Source: Antedon bifida (Eukaryota; Echinodermata; Crinoidea; Comatulida; Antedonidae). Taken from it: a stretch of 64,000 nucleotides of DNA. This document shows positions 12,486 through 22,989 of this stretch, piece by piece. Each line of letters opens with the position of its first letter. Position 1 is the first letter of the stretch. The translations under genes were made by a program, and so were the position numbers. The notes under the pieces are model-generated. The model saw nothing but the letters and a program-made list of their open reading frames with translations, had not been told where the DNA came from and searched no databases. The stretch is taken from positions 20,498,417-20,562,416 of the forward strand of contig OY727101.1 of the NCBI GenBank assembly GCA_963402885.1. The letters are read 5' to 3'.

Positions 12486-12618
12486 ATTTGTACAGTACTT
12501 TGATAGTCCTGTATTTGTACAGTACTTTGATAGTCCTGTATTTGTACAGTACTTTGATAGTCCTGTATTTGTACAGTACTTTGATAGTCCTGTAGGCCTA
12601 TTTGTACTTTGATAGTCC
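12486..12618. repeat. 27-bp minisatellite, about five units
   Basis: The unit TTTGTACAGTACTTTGATAG plus TCCTGTA is repeated head-to-tail, with a shortened last unit and one unit followed by AGGCCTA. An open frame across it on the minus strand (repeating TGLSKYCTN) is a by-product of the 27-bp period. Confidence 0.9.
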
Positions 12619-13335
12619 ATTTAGAATTTACATTTTGTATTTACTGTAACTAACAAAGTGAACTTAATTTGAATAAATACTCGGTATTTAAAAAATGAGA
12701 AACAATGTAATAATTTATTTTAATAATAAAAATAATAATACATTTAAAAACGCCTTTTCAAGAAAAATTGTTCTAAGCGCTTTACAATACATAGCATAGT
12801 AATAAGCAGAATACGAAACATATATTCAAATAATTATTATACATTGCCTGGCATAAGAATTAAAACAATTATTTACATTTCAAATCATTTGAATTTAGTT
12901 TAATTCATACATACTATTCACTGTTGTTAATTGTTGCACTATTACTACTGATACTGTTCCCGTTTACAAACCTGGATGGCTTTTATTCAGATGTTCATAT
13001 CCGCCCCATGTCTTTGGAAGTTTAAAAGAGGTTTATGGGAAAGTTCCCCCCAATCCCCTTCTCTTTTCCATTTGAGCTGTCCCTGATAGTGATACCAAAT
13101 CTGAAGGGTTTAGGTTATATTTTTATATGCCTGGAAACAGCCAGTGATGTCTTGTCTCTAGAATGGAATAGAGAATCAGGTATTAAATGTTTGACCTTTT
13201 ACATGGATTCGCTGTACAATGGGTGTGGTGGGGGGGGGGGGGGGGCCATAAAACCCACCTGGCTAGGGGCCTGAGTATAGGTTGTTGGAATCGCTATAAG
13301 ATAGTGGAGCCGAAACTTTACATCTAATTGTAGGC

Positions 13336-14934
13336 CTACTTACATGATTGTCTTCTTATCTGACGCTCATAATGGTTCTTGTCAATTGCTGCATCTTCAA
13401 TGCTGTAATATATGTATTCCTGTAGGTAAGGTGACTCATCACGACAGACAGGATTGCATTGAAGCACCGACGATTGACATGTTTCAGAGGTCACGCAACC
13501 GGCCGGCAGACTATTATGAAAGGAACATGACGTTTGGTGGTCGTTCTGTGGAATCTTCGAATCAGTTAAGGAAGTATCACGGCAAGACGGCTGGTAATAT
13601 CTCTGATCTAGGCACCCTCCAATGGAACTATAGGCACAGGATTCATCGTTACGAAGGAGAGACCCTCCCAGCCAGAAATTAGGTCTGTCATTGACATTAC
13701 AAGACGAACCATCACAAGGCGCTAGCGTTTTGTTGGACGTATCGAACGAAGTTATTGTCATAGGTATATACTGTGGAGGAACATCATGAGGGTTATTGTC
13801 TGCCAAACCACGAAGATCTTGTTTTCGAAGACGTTTGGTTCGTACCAGTCTGACTATAAGAATGACGAGCATTACACAAGTTGTAGCTAATAAACAAAAC
13901 AAGATTATTTCAGTGGTATTAAATACTGGAGATGATTTTTTACTTTCTGGAATAATATAATCGACGGAATTCAAACCAGCAGAGGTGGTCGACATAGCGT
14001 ACTCAGTAGGGCTAACCAGGTACGTTGTTTTATAATATCCTTCCTTGTCCAACAATACAGACATTTCACCGTCGTTAAGATTCCCCTGAACAAAACAAGT
14101 TGCAAGTACTGCAGTGGATAGAGTGTCGGCTGGTATTAAAACTGTCGGCTCACTTGGTTCACCAGTAAACACTGAAGATACGTTAGAACTCCATTTATAG
14201 ACCAAATCAAACTGGTTGTCATCTTGAATGTTGCATTCTAATAGAAATGTTCCATTTGTTAACAAGTTTATGTCTATAGACACGTTCATAGGTGGTGATA
14301 GGCCTATATTTAAATCGAATTTGCACTCACTAACGGTGTTCTCGGGTGTACGTGCAACGCAGCGTACCTCGGTTCCATTCAACTGTGAATTTGCGATGAA
14401 TTGAAGCTGTGAGCTGTTGACAGAATCATAATCATAATCGATTGTAATATTAGGATATACAACACCTTCCCATCTCGGATAGTCCTCCCAGAGTCCTACT
14501 GAAGCTGAACAACCAAGTGTGATGTTTTCTCCGGCAACAAAATTCAATTTTGATTGCTCGCATTCAAAAACTTTTACTTCGGCACTTTCAAGAAAGTAAC
14601 GTTTTATACCATTTGCTTCACAACTGTATCTTCCAGTATCTTGAAGTCTGACAGGACTAAACAGCAAAGTCAATGTATCGGAGGTTTGGTTGTATGTTGT
14701 TTGTATACGACTGTTATGTTCATTTTTAATTGGTATTCTTCTGTTGGGGTCCTGTTTATCATCACGCAACCACCGATAAGCAAATGTTTCAACTTCATTT
14801 TCTGTTGTACACGTCACGCTAAAGTCTTCCCCAGCTTTTGCCACCGAATACCATGGGGTGATGACAAGTTCAGGTTTGCAGGAATATATCAAAGTAACAA
14901 GTATAACGATACATATTCTTGGAAAGACCACCAT
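13336..14934 (-). CDS. Intronless type I IgSF receptor, tandem copy A
   Basis: One uninterrupted frame is open from an upstream Met at 15003. The start at 14934 is preferred because it aligns with starts of the two neighbouring copies and directly precedes a signal peptide (MVVFPRICIVILVTLIYSC). Numbering from the 15003 Met (555 aa), it has a V-type Ig domain (~43-146, motif DTGRYSC), two further Ig-like domains (~147-233 and ~235-325), a stalk, a TM helix (~366-386, LFCLLATTCVMLVILIV) and a ~165-residue tail. Many N-x-S/T sites suggest heavy glycosylation. The tail begins with a basic stop-transfer (TKRLRKQ). It contains YIPM at 412-415, a YxxM motif of the kind bound by the PI3K p85 SH2 domain, and a conserved SPYLxEYIY near the C-terminus. 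A cell-surface signalling or immune-type receptor is inferred. No orthologue is recognised. Confidence 0.85.
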   Translation of the reverse strand: MVVFPRICIVILVTLIYSCKPELVITPWYSVAKAGEDFSVTCTTENEVETFAYRWLRDDKQDPNRRIPIKNEHNSRIQTTYNQTSDTLTLLFSPVRLQDTGRYSCEANGIKRYFLESAEVKVFECEQSKLNFVAGENITLGCSASVGLWEDYPRWEGVVYPNITIDYDYDSVNSSQLQFIANSQLNGTEVRCVARTPENTVSECKFDLNIGLSPPMNVSIDINLLTNGTFLLECNIQDDNQFDLVYKWSSNVSSVFTGEPSEPTVLIPADTLSTAVLATCFVQGNLNDGEMSVLLDKEGYYKTTYLVSPTEYAMSTTSAGLNSVDYIIPESKKSSPVFNTTEIILFCLLATTCVMLVILIVRLVRTKRLRKQDLRGLADNNPHDVPPQYIPMTITSFDTSNKTLAPCDGSSCNVNDRPNFWLGGSLLRNDESCAYSSIGGCLDQRYYQPSCRDTSLTDSKIPQNDHQTSCSFHNSLPAGCVTSETCQSSVLQCNPVCRDESPYLQEYIYYSIEDAAIDKNHYERQIRRQSCK

Positions 14935-15003
14935 GATGTTGAAGGAAAATATTGACTTGATGTTAGTAAGATGAATTCTGTACGTAAAACTGCGATGTTC
15001 CAA

Positions 15004-17339
15004 ACAATTCGATTAAGACTGATTTAATTTTAATTGCGGTAATCGCTTATATAACATAAACAAAATTGAAACAAGGATGTGTAACCACAATTTCATATTA
15101 CCTACGAAATAAAAACTGCAATACTACTAGTTTTAAATGTATTCCTAAGAATTTATAGGCATAATATGATCCGTTTGAATATTGTTTCCTTCATTTTTTT
15201 TTCTTAACAAAAATAATAACAAATCAATTTATTTGAGATGTTGTTTTGATCAAATTTCATGTAAAGCTTAATTCCACCATTTAGACGCAACGCGAGCGAG
15301 TTGATCAATCACAAGCGACAGATCGAATAATCCATGGCTTGCGATTGGTCGAATCACTGTCGTTGCGTCGTATTAGGAACCAAGCTTTAAATAAGATGAT
15401 ATTCATTTTGTTTTTAAAAAATCATCCGAAAGATTTAACTAGTTTGTTCATATTAATAATTGTACCAGTTTGAGATCTATTTTATTCTACTATGTAAAGG
15501 AACCCGTTTAAACAAAACGAACCTTTGTTGTTGTCGTCTATTTAGTAATTTGGGAAGTGGTGTTTAATGACGAGAAACTCCATCTTTATTTTAATAGATT
15601 TCTGTAAAAATAGACAAAACCGGCTTTATGCTTTAAAAAAAATATTGATAGATAAATAAAAACAATCCATTTTTTAACGTTTATATCATTCAAAATTAAC
15701 TGATTGTTTGGATTGTGGTTTAACAGGAAACCACACCTACCTAGAAATAGATTTCTATGAAGGAATTCAGTATCGGTTTTTTAAAAAACAATTATTGGAT
15801 AAAAAACATCCGTTTTATATATCGTCAAAAATAAATTTTATTTTTTTTTATTATTTAAAATGTATTACGTACTACAGTAGAATCCCAGGGAAGTAACGGT
15901 ATGGTGTCCCCTAAATAGAGGTGTCAGATGGAAGGGATTCTGACTTTTTTTGTATTTATTATTTGTTAATATCACGAACTTGTATAAAAACAATCACTGT
16001 TGATTGAACGAGCTGTACTGTGCATCAGCCTTGTGTCAAAATAAAGTTTATACTGTATATACAATACATAACGTTAGATATAACCAAAACATAATAATAG
16101 AAAAATAAAAACATTTAGTCGAAATGCACATAAATTACATATAAAAAAATCACAGATAGTAGAAAGACATACACTGCAGTGGAGTTTAATTTGTAATGCC
16201 AACGATCTATAATATGGTTATTTAACAATACAACTTTGTTTTCAACTTTTATTGCCTGAAAACATAAAACAACGCCAAATATGGAAACATAATGTTTATA
16301 GTTTAAACCCTTTACTGAAAAACACGTATAGGTCTAGTAGTACATAGACACATTATAATGAAATAAGAATAACAGCATTCGATACGGAGTTATTCTAAGA
16401 ATTAAAGGGAATATCTTGAATATCCTTCTTACAGAAAAGAACCTCATATACAACCGTAAACGAAACAGAAAGAACAAGTAGTAACCACCTTATGGTAAAT
16501 AATGTCTCTTGAGCACTTCCCATAATTTTCCAACAATAAACAAACGGCTCGGTGATTAATTACGTATCACTAGCCAATCAAATTCAAGAAGTAGACCGGA
16601 GTTATGACAAAACGTCAGAGTTAAGTCAAAGCCATGCGCATGTCGTACCACTGCGCATGGCAAAGACATTTGTAATAAAAAACATTATCCAATACACAGT
16701 AGTCTATTCATTAACGTAGCTTTATGCAGAAAATAATGTAAACATATATTTTTTAAAGTGTAGTAGACAAAACAAATATATACATTAAGAAAACATTGGG
16801 TACTACGTATAGGCCAAAATATTAAAATTATTATTAATATTAAAGAGGATGAAAAAAATGTAGAAAATGCTTAGAGATTCAATCTGTAATTGTTGTTTAT
16901 GAAACATTGAATAAAAAAAGATAACAAAATTAAAGTAGCTTTCAACTTAAGTTTTACGGAGCAAAATAATATGTTATTTCAAAATTACACATTTTAGGAA
17001 TAATATTCTCAAATACTTAAAACTAACGGCCGTTAAAATAAGCATTCTGTGGTATGATTTTACAATTAGAAAACAATTGTTCAACAAAATATTTTCTTCA
17101 AAGACATGTTGGTTGACAGTAATTTCAATTAAAACAAATAATACATACCTACATCAAGTGCCTCTACTAACAAAAACCAAAATATTTGTTCTATCCTCCT
17201 TTAAATTAAATTTAATTCTTATAAGTTTTCAGTAAGTTAAAAAATAATCATTATTAATATTATACGAGTGCAATAATACTTCTTTAAATGTTGTGTTGAT
17301 ACATGGCCATCCTATATAATACGATTGACAGAGATGGTG
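15004..17339. other. Gene-free AT-rich region between IgSF copy A and the decayed copy
   Basis: No exon or long frame was found. A family-2 MITE is present at 15263-15389. The rest is low-complexity AT-rich DNA; I see no other structure in it. Confidence 0.6.
15263..15389. mobile_element. MITE, family 2 (GGTTCC...GACGCAACG inverted repeats)
   Basis: The ends AAAGCTTAATTCCACCATTT and ACGCAACG pair with CGTTGCGT and AGGAACCAAGCTTT at the other end, leaving an imperfect hairpin of ~127 bp that contains GATTGGTCGAATCACTG. A sister copy lies at 36478-36621 and related ends occur near 320-370, 2280-2350 and 23440-23460. Confidence 0.65.
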
Positions 17340-18061
17340 GACATATAGCGTATACTGAGTGAGTTGTTCTATAATACTTGTCCAACAATACAGAGTGTCG
17401 TGCCCGATATTACAACTGTCAGTTCTTCAGTAAATACATTGGAATCCATGGGGCATGTATAGACCTTGAAATCAAACTGGTTGTCATCTTGGATTGTGCA
17501 TTCTAATGTATATATTTAGTAACTTTATGTCCATAAAAGAAAACGTCCATAATTAATGTGAAGGTGGTAAATTCAAATGTGCACTCGTCAACGACGTTCA
17601 CAGGCGTATATGCAACGCAGCGTAGCTAGCCTACCCCACATTTGTGAATAATGTGCACGGCAAAAAAACGCAGCCATAAGGTGAATAGGCCTAGCTTACA
17701 TGTCGCATGTAAATTTCATATCAACTTCTACATCAAAATATTCTCGTCTCTCCTCCAAGGCAGGCGCAGAAGTATGGATTCCTACAGGTGTGGAACAAAT
17801 GTATCTTCCATTATCTTGAAGTTTGATTGGACTGAATATCAAAGTCGATGTAAGTTGACGTGAAGTTATTTTTATACGGTTGTTTTGTCCATTACTAATT
17901 CTATAATTTCCACGCTTCCAAAATGAAAGCTTGCTATTTATACCCCCTGTACACGTTAGATTAAGACGATTTCCTTCCCTTGCGAATACTTTGCGAGAGA
18001 AGACAAGTTCAGGTTTAAAAGTAACAAATAAAATAATACACACTCCTTGGAAGACCGCCAT
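17340..18061 (-). pseudogene. Decayed third copy of the IgSF receptor array
   Basis: The minus strand opens with MAVFQGVCIILFVTF at 18061, aligning with the signal peptides of copies A and B. It keeps an Ig V-like stretch (LNLTCTGG ... LQDNGRYICST) before a stop at 17696. Beyond it (17640 down to 17340) come short blocks clearly matching domains 2 and 3 of A and B. Examples are the region encoding RCVA and the strand reading CAAACTGGTTGTCATCTTGG on the plus strand. These blocks are broken by indels and shifts. The TM and tail are gone. A short secreted single-domain product is conceivable but unsupported. Confidence 0.8.
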
Positions 18062-18477
18062 AAAATTGAAGAAGAAAAATACGAGTTTTTTTTTTAAATT
18101 TAAAACGAAACTCTACGTTGTTAGTCAAGGAGTGCAATGCTCACTACTGATATACAATATAGGATTTAAAAATACTTATTATATGAGTTTATCAATAAAT
18201 GATATTGTCCCTGGAATATTCATTTTCTCTGATGTTTATAATTCACAACTTGTTTGATAAATTAACCAATGAAGTATATACATTTTTAATTGCTATGGGA
18301 CGTCAATTATGCATTATTAAACAATACAATTACATTCACATTTATTTTTAAACAGTTTACAATGTAACAAATAATTAAAATATATAATAAGTAAAAGTAT
18401 AATAACAACTGTTCAAGAATCGTAATTAGAAGTTTGTGTTTTAACAACCCCTAAATATGAATGTGAATTGTACAATT

Positions 18478-18848
18478 GATATGATAGTACGATAATATAA
18501 AGTTAGCAAAATATGATAGTACGATAATATAAAGTTAGCCATCTCTGATGATACGATAATATAAAGTTAGCCAAATCTGATGTTACGATAATGTAAAGTT
18601 AGCCAAATATGATGATACAATGATATAAAGTTAGCCAAATCTGATGATACGATAATAAAGTTAGCCATATCTGATGATACAATAATATAAAGTTAGCCAA
18701 ATCTGATGATACGATAATATAAAGTTAGCCAAATCTGATGATACGATAATATAAAGTTAGCCAAATCTGATGATACGATAATATAAAGTTAGCCAAATCT
18801 GATAGTACGATAATAAAGTTAGCCAAATCTGATGATACGATAATATAA
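18478..18848. repeat. ~31-bp minisatellite, about twelve units
   Basis: Tandem units close to GATGATACGATAATATAAAG plus TTAGCCAAATCT. Some units are shortened by a few bases (GATAATAAAGTTAGCC). The right end degenerates into TACTTACTTAC. Confidence 0.92.
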
Positions 18849-18939
18849 TACTTACTTACAAAGTATATAGTGTAAACGTTTAATTTATACAAAAGTACAA
18901 AACCATATGATTAGGCCTATCATCATAATTTCAGCTATT

Positions 18940-19200
18940 ATCAACCCACTGCAGTGTGAAGGCTTCGCTAAGCTGGACCCATCATTTTCTGCCCTGTGCA
19001 GTCCTCATGCAGGACATGCCAGCGGATGCTACAATCTCATCTCTCCATCTGGAAGTTCGTTCGTGTGTTCCTTGGAGTCTATTCCGTGGTAAGTTTTATC
19101 CATCTGTTGCCGTTAGCTTTGGCAAAGTTTCCGGCTCATCTCCATTTCTTGACATCATGTTGCATGATGTCTTTGCTCTCGAAGAACAATATGATGCACT
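18940..19200 (-). mobile_element. Degenerate LINE ORF2 C-terminal fragment
   Basis: Translating the minus strand across frames gives FQMER, DEIVASAGMSCMRTAQGR and W-x-L-x-EAFTLQW. This resembles the pattern at the C-terminus of Jockey/RTE/CR1-type ORF2 proteins (R-x-DE-I ... A-Q-x-R ... W-x-x-L-x-EAF-x-x-x-W). Frameshifts and stops show that it is dead. It abuts the stop codon of IgSF copy B and may form part of that gene's 3' UTR. Confidence 0.45.
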
Positions 19201-19203
19201 AGC

Positions 19204-20838
19204 CTATAGATTCATAATCTGGAACTCGTAAGGATTCTCATGGGCCGCTGCGCCTTCAATGCTGTGATATATGTACTCCTCTAGGTAAGGCGACTCATCC
19301 TGACAGACATTAGTGGAAATTGGATGACGTCTAGACATGGATCGACATGATTGAGAGGTCACGTAGCCGGCTGGTAGACTATTACTCTGAAAGGAACGTG
19401 AAGATACAGAGGCTAAGGACGTTTGGTAGATGTTTGTTCGGACATTTGAATCTGTCAAGGAATTATCGACACGGTAAGACGACTGGTATCGCTGATCTGG
19501 GCCTTCTTCAAAAGAAATATTGACACTAGGTGATCTACCATGTAGGGGAGACCACTCTAGGGATGTATTAGGCGTATCATTTGCATTTTGACACGATTCC
19601 CTGACATTCGAGGAAGTAGGTCTACAAGACGAACAAGCAGATGGCGACTGAGAGGACGCACAGAACGGACTTCCTGTCATAGGTAAATACGTTGGAGGAA
19701 CATCATCAGGAGGTCTTGTATTGTCTGCCAAATCAGGAAGATCTTGTTTTCGAAGACGTTTGGTTCGTACCATTCTGACTATAAGAATGACGAGCATTAC
19801 ACAAGTTGTAGCTAGTAAACAAAACAAGATTATTTCAGTGGTATTAAATACCGGAGATGATGATTTATTACTTTCTGGAATAATATAATCGATGGTATTC
19901 AAACCAGCAGAGATGGTCGACATAGCGTACTCAGTAGGGCTATATCCTTTCTTGTCCAACAATACAGACATTTCACCGTCGTTAAGATTCCCTTGAACAA
20001 AACAAGTTACAAGTACTGCAGTGGATAGAGTGTCGGCTGGTATTAAAACTGTTGGCTCGCTTGGTTCACCAGTAAACACTGAAGATACGTTAGAACTCCA
20101 TTTATAGACCAAATCAAACTGGTTGTCATCTTGACTGTTGCATTCTAATAGATATGTTCCATTTGCTAGAAACTTTATGTCTATAAACACGTCCATAGGT
20201 GGTGATATATTTAATTCGAATTTGCACCCACTAACGGTGTTCTCGTGCGTACGTGCAACGCAGCGTACCTCGGTTCCATTCAACTGTGCATTTGCGACGA
20301 ATTGAAGCTGTGAGCTGATGACAGAATCATTATCATTTCGGATTGTAATATTAGGATATACAACACCTTCCCATCTCGGATAGTCCTCCCAGAGTCCTAC
20401 TGAAGCTGAACAACCAAGTGTGATGTTTTCTCCGACAGCAAAATTCAATTTTGATTGCTCGCATTCAAAAACTTTTACTTCGGCACTTTCAAGAAAGTAA
20501 CGTTCGATACCATTTGCTTCACAACTGTATCTTCCAGTATCTTGAAGTCTGACAGGACTAAACAGCAAAGTCAATGTATCGGAGGTTTCGTTGAATATCG
20601 TATGTATACGACTGCTCATTCCATTTCTAATTGGTGTTCTTCTCTGGTGGTTATATTTATCATCACGCAACCACTGATAAGAAAATGTATCAACTTCATT
20701 CTCCACTGTACACGTCACGCTAAAGTCTTCCCCAGCTTTTGCCACCGAATACCATGGGGTGATGACAAGTTCAGGTTTGCAGGAGTATATAAAAGTAACA
20801 AATATAATAATACACGCTACTCCTCGAAAGAACGCCAT
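19204..20838 (-). CDS. Intronless type I IgSF receptor, tandem copy B
   Basis: A single-exon frame, open from 20883 (559 aa). The start at 20838 (MAFFRGVACIIIFVTFIYSC) aligns with copy A and gives a signal peptide. Numbering is from the 20883 Met. The layout matches copy A: V-type Ig domain with DTGRYSC, two more Ig-like domains, a TM helix (~352-371) identical to A over LFCLLATTCVMLVILIVR, then a basic stop-transfer. The tail keeps a YxxM motif (YLPM, 399-402) and SPYLEEYIYHSI near the end but is otherwise diverged, rich in Ser, and longer than in A. Ectodomain domains 2-3 are nearly identical to A. Differences cluster in domain 1 (residues ~75-105) and in one loop of domain 2. A paralogous surface receptor is inferred; ligand and function are unknown. 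Confidence 0.85.
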   Translation of the reverse strand: MAFFRGVACIIIFVTFIYSCKPELVITPWYSVAKAGEDFSVTCTVENEVDTFSYQWLRDDKYNHQRRTPIRNGMSSRIHTIFNETSDTLTLLFSPVRLQDTGRYSCEANGIERYFLESAEVKVFECEQSKLNFAVGENITLGCSASVGLWEDYPRWEGVVYPNITIRNDNDSVISSQLQFVANAQLNGTEVRCVARTHENTVSGCKFELNISPPMDVFIDIKFLANGTYLLECNSQDDNQFDLVYKWSSNVSSVFTGEPSEPTVLIPADTLSTAVLVTCFVQGNLNDGEMSVLLDKKGYSPTEYAMSTISAGLNTIDYIIPESNKSSSPVFNTTEIILFCLLATTCVMLVILIVRMVRTKRLRKQDLPDLADNTRPPDDVPPTYLPMTGSPFCASSQSPSACSSCRPTSSNVRESCQNANDTPNTSLEWSPLHGRSPSVNISFEEGPDQRYQSSYRVDNSLTDSNVRTNIYQTSLASVSSRSFQSNSLPAGYVTSQSCRSMSRRHPISTNVCQDESPYLEEYIYHSIEGAAAHENPYEFQIMNL

Positions 20839-20883
20839 AAAATCAAAGCCAACGGTATTCAGGGTTTTATTAAGACAGGTCAC

Positions 20884-22989
20884 GTATAGTTATACTCGGT
20901 GTATGGTAAGCGTAAGTACGCAGTGCATTATGTTCTTACTTAGTAACAACTAAGTAAAGTGTGAGTTCATTTCTACCAATACAAAAGTGAAACAAGGAAG
21001 TGAATAAAAGAAAACATTGTAAATGAAAGTAATACGACCAAGTTGAATCGACGACGACAGTGTCGATATCTATCCTCGATATCGAACACAATATTACTGC
21101 AAACGATCTAAATCTCCACCCAACTAACATACATTCAAATCATAAGAATTGACAATACATTCATATATTCATATATACCATAGTAAATAGAAAAAACAAT
21201 TCACTCGCATACTATTTGTTTATTGTTATTATATTATAACACTACTTTTTTCTAATCCTTCATTGTAGCTTACGTTAAGGGCTGCATTCTTTAAGGCACT
21301 TAATTTATATTTTTCCTGCTTTGCAATTTCCTCTTCAAATATATTGTTGTTATATCATGTTACCGTCTGACTGTATATAATTTATGCATGTTGGTCCTAT
21401 TTTACTTTTATTTATATTATTGTTTATTTATTTATTTATTTATTTATTTATTACCATCTTTACTGAGGGTAGCCTATCCAGTTCCAAATAGAACTGATCA
21501 TTCTTCGATATTTGAATAAATGAAGTTAATTTAAATATGTATCCTCGATACAACGTACTCACGGGGATAAGCGTTAATACAACGTTTATAATCATATTCA
21601 ATTATTAACAACGTCACAATTTAACGTTAAATAGAACGTGTTTAATGGAGTTGGTTTAAAGTAGTTCTATGTTTGTAATGGTGCACGTTTTATATAATCA
21701 TATCATTTTAAAAATAAATAAATACATAATAATAAGCTGTATTTAGTATGTAGGTTTTTAAAGATAAAAACAAATCAAAATATTTTAATTGTAAGTTCTT
21801 TATTTTGTAGTTTATTGCACAATATTGACACTGGACTATATTTCTTCTTTATTTTTTACAGTATTGTGATATTATATTCATTTTTAGTTCCTCTTGAAAA
21901 TCATATAAACAATAAGCTAAATGGCTTGTAATAGTATAGCAGTACTTCATACAACCATAGAGGAACATGATACAACAACAAAAAACTATTGTTATGAGTT
22001 CACACCTCTTTCTATTATAGTTTCTCCAGATATATAACAATAACGTTTTATGTTTTCATTTCAACAATAGCACCATTGTTTACTTTTGTAAAGGGAAAAT
22101 CCCTTGCAATCCAAACAACGTTTTGAATGAATGAATGCGCTGCTTGCACAGCATCAAATATTGTACACTTGTTGTTTGTACACAGACAAAGCTCTTAAGA
22201 TTAAAAATAAAAAACATAAAAAAAACACGATAATGGAAAACACATCAAAATGGTTTTCATTAAAAAGGAAACCTCCTAATTTTCCTTACAGTCTTGACCT
22301 TTCAAGAATATTACTTTTTACAAACACAATAGTCAATTCTCAGTACTGTATCTATAGTTTGTCCATTATCATAGGTGTATTCTATAATACAGTGTAACAT
22401 ACAGTGTGTAACACATGTGACGCCAGTACTGTATCATAGGCCACAAACCTAACCTAAACATAATACATGTGTCACGTGTGATACACGATGTGACACTGTG
22501 TTTAATACAGAATTTGATACTGTACATACATTCATATATAAAATATTGTTTTACTATTTATTCATGGTGTTCCTCCTGGTGAGCTATTTTATTTTACCAT
22601 GTTATAATATACCAATGTATATACTATACTGTAAAGATATTGTCTACATTTGAAAATTTGCTAATATATGCATTTTTACTTTCAAGAAAATAATGAAAAC
22701 AGAGTAATATGGAAAGAGAGTTATTAACAAACATCTATTAATATGTATTTGTGATAAGGAACAAATAAAAGTGGAAGTTTACATCACAAAAGAGAAAAAG
22801 AAAATGATGCAAGTGAACACAATAGGAGTAAACATTGATCAACTATTAAATTACAAATTGCATACATTTTAAACATGGTGACTCTGTGGTTAGATGTTTA
22901 ATGAACATTTTGAATAAACAAATTACAAATTGCATACACTCTGTGGTTAGATATTCAATGAACATTCTGAACAAATTAATTGAAACACC
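20884..22989. other. Gene-free region between IgSF copy B and XRCC3
   Basis: No splice-supported exon is visible. A TTTA microsatellite lies at 21424-21452. At 22884-22955 two near-copies of ACTCTGTGGTTAGATRTT with AATGAACATT form a short direct repeat. The XRCC3 3' UTR must occupy the right end. Confidence 0.6.

Larger units (their letters stand above)
10250..13335. other. Gene-free AT-rich region
   Basis: No exon could be supported. It holds the PAN-Link 3' flank, a tRNA-like SINE head (11079-11150), a retroposon-tail-like run (about 12008-12075), a 27-bp minisatellite (12486-12618), a patch ending AAGCGCTTTACA (about 12725-12795) that resembles common marine-deuterostome interspersed repeats, and a poly-G run near 13227-13245. 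Confidence 0.6.
18062..19203. other. Spacer between decayed and intact IgSF copies
   Basis: Contains a ~31-bp minisatellite (18478-18848) and a LINE coding remnant (18940-19200). No other gene evidence was found. Confidence 0.6.

Noticed and set aside
12411-12620. Minus-strand frame with repeated TGLSKYCTN
   Set aside because: Produced by a 27-bp minisatellite, whose length is a multiple of three.
14554-14955. Plus-strand frames over the IgSF copies (also 13344-13682, 20455-20889)
   Set aside because: They are antisense to the conserved IgSF coding sequence and are repeated only because the two copies are paralogues.
18478-18848. CRISPR-like repeat array
   Set aside because: Repeats are contiguous with no unique spacers, and the DNA is clearly eukaryotic. 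It is a minisatellite.
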